NCBI RefSeq assembly: GCF_019049625.1
Contig: NZ_JAFMOY010000124.1
Span: forward strand, 111,605 to 175,604
Length of the DNA: 64,000 nucleotides
Direction of reading: 5' to 3'
Source of the DNA: Rahnella ecdela
GTDB lineage: Bacteria; Pseudomonadota; Gammaproteobacteria; Enterobacterales; Enterobacteriaceae
Part shown: positions 41,606 to 51,538 of the stretch, one piece after another
How the letters are laid out: each line of letters begins with the position of its first letter
How positions within the stretch are numbered: position 1 is the stretch's first letter
Translations under genes and position numbers: made by a program
The notes under the pieces: model-generated
The model's input: the letters and a program-made list of their open reading frames with translations, nothing else
Told to the model about the DNA's origin: nothing
Databases searched by the model: none

Positions 41606-43459
41606 ATGCGCACATTGTGGCGAATTATCGCCGGTTTTTTTAAGTGGACCTGGCGTCTTCTTAATTTCGTCAGAGAATTTATTCTCAACGTTTTCCTTAT
41701 TCTGATCATTCTGGCTGGCGTGGGCATCTGGTATGCCGTGCAGGACAAGCCAGTAGAGACTACCAAAGGTGCGCTGCTGGTTGACCTGAGCGGTTCCGTG
41801 GTGGATAAGCCTTCAGTGAATAATAAAGTCCGTCAGTGGGGTCGCGAATTGCTGGGCACGTCGAGCAGCCGTTTGCAGGAGAATTCCCTGTTTGATCTGG
41901 TCGATACTATTCGCGCGGCAAAAGATGACAAAAACGTCACGGGTATCGTGTTGCAGCTGACTGATTTCACCGGTACTGACCAGTCATCTATGCAATATAT
42001 CGGCAAGGCGCTGCGTGAATTCCGTGACGCGGGCAAACCGGTATATGCCATCGGCGACAGCTATAATCAGTCGCAATATTATCTGGCGAGCTATGCCAAC
42101 AAAATCTATCTTTCGCCGCAAGGTGCGGTGGACTTGCACGGTTTTGCTACCAATAATCTGTATTACAAGTCCCTGCTGGATAAGCTGAAAGTCACGACCA
42201 ATATCTTCCGCGTCGGGACGTATAAATCTGCCGTTGAACCGTTGATCCGTGACGATATGTCCCCTGCGGCACGTGAAGCAGACAGCCGCTGGATTGGTGG
42301 ACTGTGGACTAACTATCTCAATACCGTTGCAGCAAACCGCCAGATAACGCCAGAACAATTGTTCCCAGGTGCTGCGGGTGTATTAGCGGGAATGCAGGCC
42401 ACCGGCGGCGATATGGCACAGTACGCACTGAAAGCCAAACTGGTGGACACGCTGGCTTCCCGTACCGAAGCGGACAACGATATGGTGAAAGCGTTTGGCT
42501 GGAATAAAGACGCCAAAGACTTTAACTACACCAGCATCTACGACTATTCACCTAAACCAAAACCGGACAATAACGACCCGCAAATCGCCGTGATCTTCGC
42601 AACCGGGGCCATCAACGACGGTGAAGAGCAACCGGGTGCAGTCGGTGGCGACACCACGGCCCAGCAAATTCGTGATGCCCGTCTGGATCCGAAAGTGAAA
42701 GCGATTGTGTTCCGCGTCAACAGCCCAGGTGGTAGCGTCAGTGCCTCTGAAGTGATCCGCTCCGAACTGGCTGCTGCGAAAGCCGCAGGCAAACCGGTCG
42801 TGGTTTCAATGGGCGGCATGGCGGCATCCGGCGGTTACTGGATTTCAACGCCAGCGAACTACATCATCGCCAGCCCGAGCACCCTCACCGGCTCCATCGG
42901 CATCTTTGGCGTGATCAACACCTATCAAAACACGCTGGATTACGCAGGCGTTCACACTGACGGCGTGGCGACATCGCCGCTGGCGGATATTGCTTCCACC
43001 AAAGCGCTGCCACCAGAGTTCTCACAAATGATGCAGCTGAACATCGAGAATGGTTATAAAACCTTCCTCGGTCTGGTAGCCGATTCACGCCACAAAACGC
43101 CTGAAGAAATCGATCAGATTGCGCAAGGCCACGTGTGGATAGGTTCCGATGCCAAGGCCAATGGTCTGGTGGATGAACTGGGTGATTTCGATGACGCCGT
43201 GAAGAAAGCCGCTGATCTGGCGAAACTGCCGAAATGGCAGCTGAACTGGTATGTCAGCGAGCCAAGCCTGAGCGATCTGGTGTTCTCGCAGGTCAGCGCA
43301 TCCGTTCATGCCATGCTGCCAGCGGCGATCCAGGCTTATCTGCCTGCGCCGGTGAGTAAAATGGCGTTGGAACTAAAATCACAGGCCGACCTTTTCAGCA
43401 ACATGAATGACCCGCAAAATCGTTACGCACTTTGCCTGACCTGTGGTGACGTGAAGTAA
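41606..43459 (+). CDS. sppA: Signal peptide peptidase SppA (protease IV)
   Basis: A 617-residue inner-membrane protease that degrades cleaved signal peptides. A membrane anchor is at about 28-45 ([16 protein letters not shown]). The catalytic lysine is in [10 protein letters not shown] near residue 208 and the serine in [10 protein letters not shown] near residue 409, the pair known from E. coli. It is a fused two-copy S49 protein. GGAGAGACC precedes ATG. It is divergent from ydjA. Confidence 0.94.
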   Translation: MRTLWRIIAGFFKWTWRLLNFVREFILNVFLILIILAGVGIWYAVQDKPVETTKGALLVDLSGSVVDKPSVNNKVRQWGRELLGTSSSRLQENSLFDLVDTIRAAKDDKNVTGIVLQLTDFTGTDQSSMQYIGKALREFRDAGKPVYAIGDSYNQSQYYLASYANKIYLSPQGAVDLHGFATNNLYYKSLLDKLKVTTNIFRVGTYKSAVEPLIRDDMSPAAREADSRWIGGLWTNYLNTVAANRQITPEQLFPGAAGVLAGMQATGGDMAQYALKAKLVDTLASRTEADNDMVKAFGWNKDAKDFNYTSIYDYSPKPKPDNNDPQIAVIFATGAINDGEEQPGAVGGDTTAQQIRDARLDPKVKAIVFRVNSPGGSVSASEVIRSELAAAKAAGKPVVVSMGGMAASGGYWISTPANYIIASPSTLTGSIGIFGVINTYQNTLDYAGVHTDGVATSPLADIASTKALPPEFSQMMQLNIENGYKTFLGLVADSRHKTPEEIDQIAQGHVWIGSDAKANGLVDELGDFDDAVKKAADLAKLPKWQLNWYVSEPSLSDLVFSQVSASVHAMLPAAIQAYLPAPVSKMALELKSQADLFSNMNDPQNRYALCLTCGDVK

Positions 43460-43506
43460 GGCTCACATTTTGAGATAAAGTGGGATAAAGAATCACCATA
43501 ATGCAC

Positions 43507-43543
43507 AGCCCGGAGCGCTCGCTGAGAACTCCGGGCTTTTTTA
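43507..43543 (+). terminator. Rho-independent terminator after sppA
   Basis: A 9-bp stem AGCCCGGAG / CTCCGGGCT with a 13-base loop is followed by TTTTTT. Confidence 0.85.
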
Positions 43544-43615
43544 TGGTGGGACACCCGCCGCGAAGCCTTTATACTTAGCGCAGTTGCTTTCACCTTTCAA
43601 AAAAGAACATCTTCG

Positions 43616-44629
43616 ATGACTAAAAAATCTATTTACGTTGCCTATACCGGCGGCACAATCGGTATGCAGCGTTCTGAACAGGGTTACATTCCGGTTTCCG
43701 GCCATTTACAACGTCAGCTGGCGCTGATGCCCGAATTCCACCGCCCTGAGATGCCTGAATTCACCATTCAGGAATATGCGCCACTGATGGATTCTTCCGA
43801 CATGACGCCGGAAGACTGGCAGCACATTGCCGATGATATTCAGGCGCATTACGACGAGTACGACGGTTTCGTTATCCTGCACGGCACGGATACCATGGCT
43901 TTCACCGCTTCTGCGCTGTCTTTCATGCTGGAAAATCTGAGTAAACCGGTCATTGTGACAGGGTCACAAATTCCGCTTGAAGCCCTGCGTTCTGATGGCC
44001 AGATTAACCTGCTGAACTCGCTTTACATCGCTGCGAATCATCCGGTCAACGAAGTCACGCTGTTCTTCAACAACCGTCTGTATCGCGGAAACCGCAGCAC
44101 CAAAGCGCATGCCGATGGTTTCGATGCCTTTGCATCACCTAATCTTTCGCCGCTGCTGGAAGCCGGGATCCACATCCGTCGCCTTTCCACGCCTTCGCTG
44201 CCCGTCGTGCCTGCTGCGAAGCTGAAAGTGCATCACATCACCCCACAGCCGATTGGCGTAGTGACGATTTATCCGGGGATTTCGGCAGAAGTCGTACAGA
44301 ACTTCCTGATGCAGCCAGTGAAAGCGCTGATCCTGCGCTCTTACGGCGTCGGCAACGCGCCGCAAAAGGGTGACCTGCTGAAAGTGCTGAAAGACGCCTC
44401 CGAGCGAGGCATCGTGGTGGTGAATCTGACGCAATGCATTTCAGGGCGTGTCAATATGGGCGGCTATGCGACCGGTAACGCGCTGGCGCATTCCGGTGTG
44501 ATCAGCGGGTTTGATATGACCGTTGAAGCCGCGCTGACCAAACTGCACTATCTGCTCAGCCAGACGCATACTCCGGAAGAAATCCGCGAGCTGATGCAGC
44601 AAAATCTGCGCGGCGAACTTACCGAATAA
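43616..44629 (+). CDS. ansA: L-asparaginase I (cytoplasmic)
   Basis: A 337-residue type I asparaginase. GGTIGM near the N-terminus holds the nucleophile Thr, and LHGTDTMAFTASALSFM holds the Thr-Asp-Lys partners. It has no signal peptide. It lies 20 bases upstream of pncA, as in E. coli. Confidence 0.94.
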   Translation: MTKKSIYVAYTGGTIGMQRSEQGYIPVSGHLQRQLALMPEFHRPEMPEFTIQEYAPLMDSSDMTPEDWQHIADDIQAHYDEYDGFVILHGTDTMAFTASALSFMLENLSKPVIVTGSQIPLEALRSDGQINLLNSLYIAANHPVNEVTLFFNNRLYRGNRSTKAHADGFDAFASPNLSPLLEAGIHIRRLSTPSLPVVPAAKLKVHHITPQPIGVVTIYPGISAEVVQNFLMQPVKALILRSYGVGNAPQKGDLLKVLKDASERGIVVVNLTQCISGRVNMGGYATGNALAHSGVISGFDMTVEAALTKLHYLLSQTHTPEEIRELMQQNLRGELTE

Positions 44630-44648
44630 TTGGCGTTTAAGGGGCAAT

Positions 44649-45278
44649 ATGAAATCTGCTTTGTTGCTGGTCGATCTGCAAAACGATTTTTGTCGCGGCG
44701 GCGCGCTGGCGGTGACTGATGGCGATGCGACTATTGCGGTCGCTAATCAGATGATGGCGTGGTGCAAAAGCCAGGACATTGCCGTGCTGGTGTCACAGGA
44801 CTGGCACCCTGCCGGACATCGCAGCTTTGCCATCAACTCGCAAGCAGAGCCCTGGACACTGGGCGAACTGAACGGGCTGCCGCAAGTCTGGTGGCCTGTT
44901 CACTGCGTTCAGCAGGAACCGGGCGCTGAGTTTCACCCTTCCCTGAACCTGCCGCTGGTGGACTTTGTGGTGCAGAAAGGCACAAATCCGGATATCGACA
45001 GTTATAGCGCCTTTTTCGACAACGGCCATCGCGCAGCCACCGTACTGAACGACTGGCTGAAAGCGGCAAAGGTAACGCATCTGTATGTGATGGGACTGGC
45101 GACGGATTATTGTGTGAAATTCACCGTACTTGATGCACTCGCGCAGGGTTATGAAGTCACCCTGCTGACCGACGGCTGCCGTGGCGTAAATTTGCAGCCA
45201 GAAGACAGTGCAGAAGCGGTTGAAGCCATGCGGGTTGCGGGGGCGGTGATCAGTACGTCTGGGGCTGTGTTGGCCTGA
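44649..45278 (+). CDS. pncA: Nicotinamidase PncA
   Basis: A 209-residue nicotinamide deamidase that recycles NAD. DLQNDF (D10) and the nucleophile cysteine in GLATDYCVKFTVLDA are visible, with the zinc-binding histidines in SQDWHPAGHRSF. AAGGGGCAAT precedes the ATG. Probably transcribed with ansA. Confidence 0.94.
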   Translation: MKSALLLVDLQNDFCRGGALAVTDGDATIAVANQMMAWCKSQDIAVLVSQDWHPAGHRSFAINSQAEPWTLGELNGLPQVWWPVHCVQQEPGAEFHPSLNLPLVDFVVQKGTNPDIDSYSAFFDNGHRAATVLNDWLKAAKVTHLYVMGLATDYCVKFTVLDALAQGYEVTLLTDGCRGVNLQPEDSAEAVEAMRVAGAVISTSGAVLA

Positions 45279-45346
45279 GTTTTGTTACCCTGCTAATGGA
45301 ATAGCAGGGTCTGCATAGCATCGGCATTTATAGTCAGAAATCTCAC

Positions 45347-45955
45347 TCAGTGAAAAAAACTGCTCAACGCAAAAACAATCAGCAATCCCCCGCCCGCTAT
45401 ATTAACGACCTTTTTCAGGGTCAGCGTATTTACCTTACTGGCAGAAAAGATAAGCACCTTGCTGATGGCAATGAGCCAGACCGACATCACCACAATGTGC
45501 ACGGTCGCCAGAACCATATACTGTCCGATCTCACCCTGGCGGCCCGCAAACTGTGAAACCACGGTCAGATAAAACATAATGGCTTTCGGGTTAAGCACAT
45601 TCGCGAGCCAGGCATCTTTCAATGTCACCACTGCGCCACTGCTGTCAAAAACCATCTCACGCGCAGTCAGACCGCTTCGAATAAGCTGGATACCCAGCCA
45701 CAGCAGATAGGCTGTGCCGGCAATTTTTAGAATAGAGAAAAGCGTCGGGGATGCCACCAGTAAAGACGTAATGCCCAACCCGATAAGGATTGCATGCGTA
45801 TAAATGCCGAGAGCAGTTCCAAGGAGCGTTCTGAATAGCCCTTTGCGGCCACCAGACAGTGCGCTGTTCATGGCAAGCGTAAAGCTTGCGCCGGGGGAGA
45901 GTGCAACGGGAAGTAATGCAGGGATAAAACCGGCTAAATTGATGTCCATATTCAT
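45347..45955 (-). CDS. LysE-family amino-acid exporter
   Basis: A 202-residue inner-membrane protein with about six helices and the LysE/RhtB signature: LSPGASFTLAMNSALSGGRKG near the N-terminus and NVLNPKAIMFYLTV in the middle. These exporters remove excess amino acids. Substrate unknown. Two in-frame starts (45955 and 45949) are equally plausible. It is convergent with pncA; E. coli has no such gene here, so this is a small insertion in the conserved block. Confidence 0.85.
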   Translation of the reverse strand: MNMDINLAGFIPALLPVALSPGASFTLAMNSALSGGRKGLFRTLLGTALGIYTHAILIGLGITSLLVASPTLFSILKIAGTAYLLWLGIQLIRSGLTAREMVFDSSGAVVTLKDAWLANVLNPKAIMFYLTVVSQFAGRQGEIGQYMVLATVHIVVMSVWLIAISKVLIFSASKVNTLTLKKVVNIAGGGLLIVFALSSFFH

Positions 45956-46049
45956 GCAAAAAACTTAGAGGATATTCGTGTATTTTTATAATGTTAGCAT
46001 CAACTTCAAAGGCGCGTGTACTGCGCCTTTTTCTTTGCTGATGCAATTC

Positions 46050-46322
46050 TTACTCAGGTTTCAGCTTAATCAGCATGTCCTGAGCAAATTGCTGTTTCAG
46101 TTCCTGCTTACTTTTGGTAACGATCTGTCCGTCCGTTCCGATGCTCATGTGCTGGGCATCCACGTTGTGACGTGACTGATACAACATCACGGCCTGCAGG
46201 CTGTGCTCTTTTTGTTCCGGCGTCAGCGCCACGCCATCAGGCCATTTGCCTAGTTCAACCGCCTGCACCAGACGTGCATAGATTTCCGGCGTCATTACAT
46301 GAATGAGTTGATTAATTTCCAT
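46050..46322 (-). CDS. yeaC: YeaC (DUF1315) protein
   Basis: A 90-residue cytoplasmic protein of unknown function: MTPEIYARLVQAVELGKWPDG and LTPEQKEHSLQAVMLYQ are E. coli YeaC text. It sits between pncA and msrB as in E. coli, 97 bases downstream of msrB on the same strand. Confidence 0.88.
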   Translation of the reverse strand: MEINQLIHVMTPEIYARLVQAVELGKWPDGVALTPEQKEHSLQAVMLYQSRHNVDAQHMSIGTDGQIVTKSKQELKQQFAQDMLIKLKPE

Positions 46323-46419
46323 CTGACTGAGCCCTCAGCTCCGCGCTATTATTCAAACGGTTTTGAATAATTGCTGAATCGATTTTGTCGGGTAGATTAT
46401 ATCGCAATTTCACGACACA

Positions 46420-46833
46420 CTATCCGGCGGTTTTATCACCACTCTGACCATCGTTAAAACACATTGAGGCCGAATTCACACAATAGCGTTCGCCCGTCGG
46501 CTTCGGGCCATCCGGGAAAACATGTCCCAAATGCGCTTCGCAGCCTGAACAGCGTATCTCAACGCGTTGCATATTATGCGCTTTATCAGTGAGATATTTA
46601 ATCGCATCTGCTTGTACCGGCTGATAAAAACTTGGCCAACCGCAGCCGGAATCGTATTTGGTCCCGGAAAAGAACAGCGCGGATCCACAGACGATGCAAT
46701 GATAAATGCCTTCACGACGGTTATGCAGTAGCTTTCCGGAGAACGGAGGTTCTGTTCCGTGTTCCTGCGTGACATAACGTTGAATTTCAGTGAGTTGCTC
46801 GTGGGAAGAGGAAGATTTAAATTCGATACTCAT
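46420..46833 (-). CDS. msrB: Methionine-R-sulfoxide reductase MsrB
   Basis: A 137-residue MsrB. Two CxxC pairs (CIVCG and CSGC) bind zinc, and the catalytic cysteine is in [21 protein letters not shown] is the usual active-site loop. It repairs oxidised methionine and is divergent from gapA. Confidence 0.94.
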   Translation of the reverse strand: MSIEFKSSSSHEQLTEIQRYVTQEHGTEPPFSGKLLHNRREGIYHCIVCGSALFFSGTKYDSGCGWPSFYQPVQADAIKYLTDKAHNMQRVEIRCSGCEAHLGHVFPDGPKPTGERYCVNSASMCFNDGQSGDKTAG

Positions 46834-46958
46834 GTTTATCGTTCTCTGACGAATATAAAAATCAACTAAAATAACAGTTTATAATAACAAAAAATTAACA
46901 ACAGGTCTGCCCCTTTTGGCCTAAACTGTATGGCATCAGCGTTACCTGACTCATAACT

Positions 46959-46974
46959 TGTGATGGCGATCACA
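46959..46974. promoter_or_regulatory. CRP-cAMP site upstream of gapA
   Basis: TGTGA-TGGCGA-TCACA has perfect half sites for TGTGA-N6-TCACA. It lies 210-225 bases upstream of the gapA start within the long gapA leader/promoter region, where E. coli has several promoters and CRP control. It could also act on msrB, whose start is about 126 bases away. Confidence 0.75.
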
Positions 46975-47111
46975 CTCCTGATCCTCCGCTACTTTATATT
47001 CAGTTTTTCGCCCCCATGTGGTTATGAGCCGATTAAGAAAACGGAACGTGCAATAAGCGAGCAATAGTAGGTCGTCGCTTTGACTTACAGCAATAATTGA
47101 CACGATTCCGC

Positions 47112-47139
47112 TTGACGCTCAGCAAGGTTTTTGTAATTT
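47112..47139 (+). promoter_or_regulatory. Likely main sigma-70 promoter of gapA
   Basis: TTGACG (-35) and TAATTT (-10) are spaced 16 bases, close to the gene. The transcript would start near 47146, giving a leader of about 38 bases. E. coli gapA has a similar strong proximal promoter. Other upstream sites (the 350-base gap holds a CRP site) probably supply additional promoters. Confidence 0.5.
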
Positions 47140-47171
47140 TACAACCAACCTTTTATTCACTAAAAAAATAG

Positions 47172-48182
<1,011 letters not shown>

Positions 48183-48206
48183 TTGGATTTGTCAATGAAC
48201 TGATTG

Positions 48207-48236
48207 AAGGGCGACGAAAGTCGCCCTTTTGCTTTC
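48207..48236 (+). terminator. Rho-independent terminator after gapA
   Basis: An 8-bp stem AAGGGCGA / TCGCCCTT with a 6-base loop is followed by TT. About 115 further bases lead to yeaD and may hold its promoter. Confidence 0.8.
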
Positions 48237-48349
48237 TGTCGGTTGCACTTTTTTATCAGCACATGAGTGCGGTCAAACAGATGCGTTTGGTTCATGTGTA
48301 GTCTTGGTTCTAAATCTTAGAAGTTTTAACCCTGACAGGACTTTAGATA

Positions 48350-49219
48350 ATGACAGAACAACTCTTTTCTCTCCCGGTCGTAAACCAGATCACTACCTAC
48401 GTCAGCCAGCGTCTTATCGACGAACTGCCGGTGCTCGTTGTTGCCCACCCGAAAGTACGCGCTGCGATTGCCTTGCAAGGCGCGCATCTGCTGTCATGGC
48501 AGCCTGAAGGCGAAGAGCCTGTGTTGTGGATGAGCAGCGCCAGTGCATTTAAAGAAGGCGTCGCTATTCGTGGCGGTATTCCGATTTGCTGGCCGTGGTT
48601 CGGTCCTGCAGGCAAACCTTCACACGGTTTTGCACGAAACATGGCGTGGGAACTGACTGATCATCAGGAAAATGACGAAGGCGTCGTCCTGACGTTAACG
48701 CTGAAAAGCTCTCCTGAAACACTTGCTTTGTGGCCGCACGAATTTACGCTGACTGCACGCTTCACGCTCGGCGCTACCTGCCATATCGAACTGGAATCTA
48801 CCGGTGATTTCGAAGCCAACAGCGCCCTTCACACTTATTTCAATATCGGTGATATTGCCAGTGTGAGCGTTAAAGGCCTGGGTAACAGCTTTATCGATAA
48901 AGTCGATGGCGCAAAAGCCAAACAGACCGAAGGTGATTTGACCTTCACTGGCCAGACTGACCGCATTTACACCCAGCCGCAATCCACCAGTGAAATTGTG
49001 GATCCGGTGCTTAAACGCACGCTGGTTGTTGAACATGAAAACAACTCTGATGTTGTTGCCTGGAATCCAGGTTCTGAATTGTCTGTCAGCATGGCGGATA
49101 TGCCAGATAACGGCTACAAAACCATGGTCTGCGTTGAAACCGCGCAGGTTTCAGAGAAGCATGTCTCTACGCACGCCGCACCATCGCGCCTGGCAGTGAC
49201 GTTCTCTGTCCGCAAATAA
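48350..49219 (+). CDS. yeaD: D-hexose-6-phosphate mutarotase YeaD
   Basis: A 289-residue aldose-1-epimerase-like mutarotase, as in E. coli downstream of gapA. The family text includes RGGIPICWPWFGPAGKPSHGFARN and the catalytic region with HTYFNIGD and WNPGSELS. It interconverts the anomers of glucose-6-phosphate. Confidence 0.92.
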   Translation: MTEQLFSLPVVNQITTYVSQRLIDELPVLVVAHPKVRAAIALQGAHLLSWQPEGEEPVLWMSSASAFKEGVAIRGGIPICWPWFGPAGKPSHGFARNMAWELTDHQENDEGVVLTLTLKSSPETLALWPHEFTLTARFTLGATCHIELESTGDFEANSALHTYFNIGDIASVSVKGLGNSFIDKVDGAKAKQTEGDLTFTGQTDRIYTQPQSTSEIVDPVLKRTLVVEHENNSDVVAWNPGSELSVSMADMPDNGYKTMVCVETAQVSEKHVSTHAAPSRLAVTFSVRK

Positions 49220-49239
49220 GTCACCTGACAGAAGTGATC

Positions 49240-49263
49240 AAGGGGCCAAATGGCCCCTTTTTA
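49240..49263 (+). terminator. Rho-independent terminator after yeaD
   Basis: A 9-bp stem AAGGGGCCA / TGGCCCCTT with a 2-base loop is followed by TTT. It lies between convergent yeaD and yeaE. Confidence 0.75.
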
Positions 49264-49281
49264 ATCGAAGTATCCGGCCAT

Positions 49282-50136
49282 TCAGACCATATCCAGTGGC
49301 GTTTTATGATTCGGTGCCGGAAACGCCGCGTCAATTTGCGCGATTTCATCACCGGTGAGACTGAGCATCATCGCAGCGGCATTATCTCTTACATGCTGCG
49401 GCTGTACAGCCTTCGGGATCGCAATCACGTTCCCCGAACGGATCACCCATGCCAGCGCAATCTGCGAACTGGTGACTCCCCGCTCCTTCGCGATGCTCTG
49501 CATGACCGGCGCTGTCAGGACATCGTGGCGTAATTTTCCGGCCTGGGCCAGCGGGCAATAGGCCATCACAGGCACGCCGTGTTCATCACTCCACGGCAAT
49601 AAATCGAATTCAATGCCACGGGCAGCGGCGTGATACAGCACCTGATTTGTCATACATTGTTCGCCACCGGGGATTTTCCACAGCGCCTGCATGTCGTCAG
49701 TGTCGAGATTGGAAACTCCCCAGCGACGGATTTTTCCTGATTGCTGTAGTTTCACCATTGCTGCGACAGTGTCATGTAACGGAATCGAACCACGCCAGTG
49801 CAGCAGATACAGGTCTATACAATCGGTTTTCAATCTTTTGAGACTTTGCTCGCAGGCCGCGATGGCTTTCGCGCCACCAGCATTGTGCGGATAGACTTTT
49901 GAAACCAGAAACACGTCATCGCGGCGCCCTGCCATCGCTTCGCCGACCACTCTTTCCGCTCCGCCATCCGCGTACATTTCTGCGGTATCGATCAGAGTCA
50001 TACCGGCATCCAGCCCTTGTTTTAATGCATTCACTTCAGAGCGAACATCACTGTTCCGCTCCCCCATATACCAGGTGCCTTGTCCGATTGCGGGTACGGT
50101 CGTGCCATCAGGCAACTGTACGGTCTTCGCTTTCAT
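49282..50136 (-). CDS. yeaE: Aldo/keto reductase YeaE (methylglyoxal reductase)
   Basis: A 284-residue aldo/keto reductase. The catalytic tetrad is DTAEMYADGGAE (Asp, Tyr), VSKVYP (Lys) and YLLHWRG (His). GQGTWYMGE at the start and QVLYHAAARGIEFDLLPW match E. coli YeaE, which reduces methylglyoxal and 2-oxoaldehydes. It lies next to mipA as in E. coli, but on the strand opposite yeaD. Confidence 0.92.
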   Translation of the reverse strand: MKAKTVQLPDGTTVPAIGQGTWYMGERNSDVRSEVNALKQGLDAGMTLIDTAEMYADGGAERVVGEAMAGRRDDVFLVSKVYPHNAGGAKAIAACEQSLKRLKTDCIDLYLLHWRGSIPLHDTVAAMVKLQQSGKIRRWGVSNLDTDDMQALWKIPGGEQCMTNQVLYHAAARGIEFDLLPWSDEHGVPVMAYCPLAQAGKLRHDVLTAPVMQSIAKERGVTSSQIALAWVIRSGNVIAIPKAVQPQHVRDNAAAMMLSLTGDEIAQIDAAFPAPNHKTPLDMV

Positions 50137-50199
50137 CTGTTTCCTCCGGTCGGGTCGTGATTCTTAATGACGTTAAAGTCGATGAACTATAAATGTGCA

Positions 50200-50220
50200 A
50201 ATGGGGCGAAACGCCCCATT
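50200..50220 (-). terminator. Hairpin after mipA
   Basis: A 9-bp stem AATGGGGCG / CGCCCCATT with a 3-base loop. On the minus strand it is followed by TTTGCACATTT, so it plausibly terminates mipA. A smaller hairpin (GCACC-CGAAA-GGTGC) lies just upstream at about 50235-50250. Confidence 0.6.
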
Positions 50221-50255
50221 AATGTGCAAAGCAAGCACCCGAAAGGTGCATTACA

Positions 50256-51005
50256 TCAGAAGGTGTAAGTGACACCTGTCCACAGCACGCCAGTCCAGTC
50301 TTTCTCAATGATCGGGCTGTCGGTCACTTCACTTGACAGGCGCAGATAGCGGCCGGTCACGAAGCCCTGCCAGTCGGCGGTGAAGTTGTATTTCGCGGAG
50401 ACTTCAACGTACGGGCTGAAGCTGTCATCAGCCGAATAGCTGTGGAAACCACTGCGACGGGATTCGTCTTTGGTCACGCCATAATAGTACTGGTTGAGGT
50501 TCGAGCTGAACCAGGTCACACCAAAGCCAGGAACCACGGCCCAGTTAGAGCCTTTGATCGCATACAGATAACCCAGATCCGCAGTCATACCGTTGCTGGT
50601 ATCGAGCGTATCGGCGTTGAAACTGGCGCGGATCGTACCCCACTCGGCGTTATGCGAATAAGCCAGCCCCGCCATCAGCGTTGAATGACGTTTATCGAGG
50701 CGCTTCATGCGTTTATCGTCGCTGTCGCTTGGGTCAAAGCTCAACGGGAAGTAGCTCGCGGTCACGCTGAATTTGTTTACGTCGTCATTCCACAGATAGT
50801 AGCCCGCCATCAGCGTGTGGAAGTAGAAGTCATCATTGTCGTAATTGATGATCGGCACCGGATATACGTGGTCATTGTTTCCACGGTATGGATCCGGAGC
50901 GACCAGAGCAGATGCACCTAACTGCCATGTCCCTGCAACGGCAGCATGGCTGCAAATCACTGCCGCGCCAGCGATGGACAGTGTTTTTATAAACGAAATT
51001 TTCAT
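50256..51005 (-). CDS. mipA: MipA/OmpV-family outer-membrane protein
   Basis: A 249-residue exported beta-barrel protein. A signal peptide ends near AAVAG; the barrel strands alternate polar and hydrophobic residues and the protein ends with aromatic F in VTYTF. MipA tethers MltA and PBP1B in murein synthesis in E. coli, and in Vibrio OmpV is an osmotic-related porin-like protein. It is divergent from yeaG and convergent with nothing; it ends near yeaE. Confidence 0.85.
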   Translation of the reverse strand: MKISFIKTLSIAGAAVICSHAAVAGTWQLGASALVAPDPYRGNNDHVYPVPIINYDNDDFYFHTLMAGYYLWNDDVNKFSVTASYFPLSFDPSDSDDKRMKRLDKRHSTLMAGLAYSHNAEWGTIRASFNADTLDTSNGMTADLGYLYAIKGSNWAVVPGFGVTWFSSNLNQYYYGVTKDESRRSGFHSYSADDSFSPYVEVSAKYNFTADWQGFVTGRYLRLSSEVTDSPIIEKDWTGVLWTGVTYTF

Positions 51006-51385
51006 TGCTTATTTCCATTAAGTAAAAAAACGCCGTTAGTTTAAATGAAGCGTAAACGAAGCGCTTAGCTTTTCTCGTTCTTGAAAAAGACTTACCCGAG
51101 AAAATCGGGTGGATCGCATAATTTATATGCAAAATATGAAATAAAAATGACTAAAGAAAGGACTTCCGCTCTGCAGAGCACGCCCTGCAAGGCTTTTCAG
51201 AGCACTCCCGAGAACTGAGTCATTGATATGACTTAAAAAACGGCAAAGCCATAGAGGAAATTTTCTTAATGCCAAACTACGCTTATAAATAGATGAAAGA
51301 CTTAGCCTGAACAGTCGCCCGTCCCACCGAGTCACGGCAGTTTACAAACCATCGTTACTGTCAGCGTCAAAGGGGTTCTGCAAGT
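51006..51385. other. Intergenic interval between mipA and yeaG
   Basis: This 380-base part precedes the sigma-54 promoter. It must hold the mipA promoter and any upstream activator sites for yeaG. A TGCA...TGCA pair near 51171-51188 is the wrong size for an NtrC site, and I see nothing else definite. Confidence 0.4.
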
Positions 51386-51401
51386 TGGCATAAGGGTTGC
51401 T
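51386..51401 (+). promoter_or_regulatory. Sigma-54 promoter of yeaGH
   Basis: TGGCAT-AAGGG-TTGCT matches the sigma-54 pattern TGGCAC-N5-TTGCA at the key GG (-24) and GC (-12) with the exact spacing. It lies about 140 bases upstream of the yeaG start. In E. coli yeaGH is induced by nitrogen starvation through NtrC and sigma-54, so the match agrees with known regulation. Confidence 0.8.
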
Positions 51402-51538
51402 GTATTCAGGTGGGAGATCTTTCTTCCGGGAGCGCTGAAAAAAGCTCTCATTAACCTGTGCGTTACCCGATTATTTGGAATTACAGCAAGGTGGTGGTTC
51501 CAGAGACGAAGGGTAAAATAACGAAGGACGGGCATCGT

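Noticed and set aside
45287..45310. ACCCTGCT / AGCAGGGT hairpin after pncA, considered as a terminator
   Set aside because: A good stem, but no T run follows on either strand.
51171..51188. TGCA...TGCA pair upstream of yeaG, considered as an NtrC site
   Set aside because: One base too long and poor internal match to the NtrC consensus.
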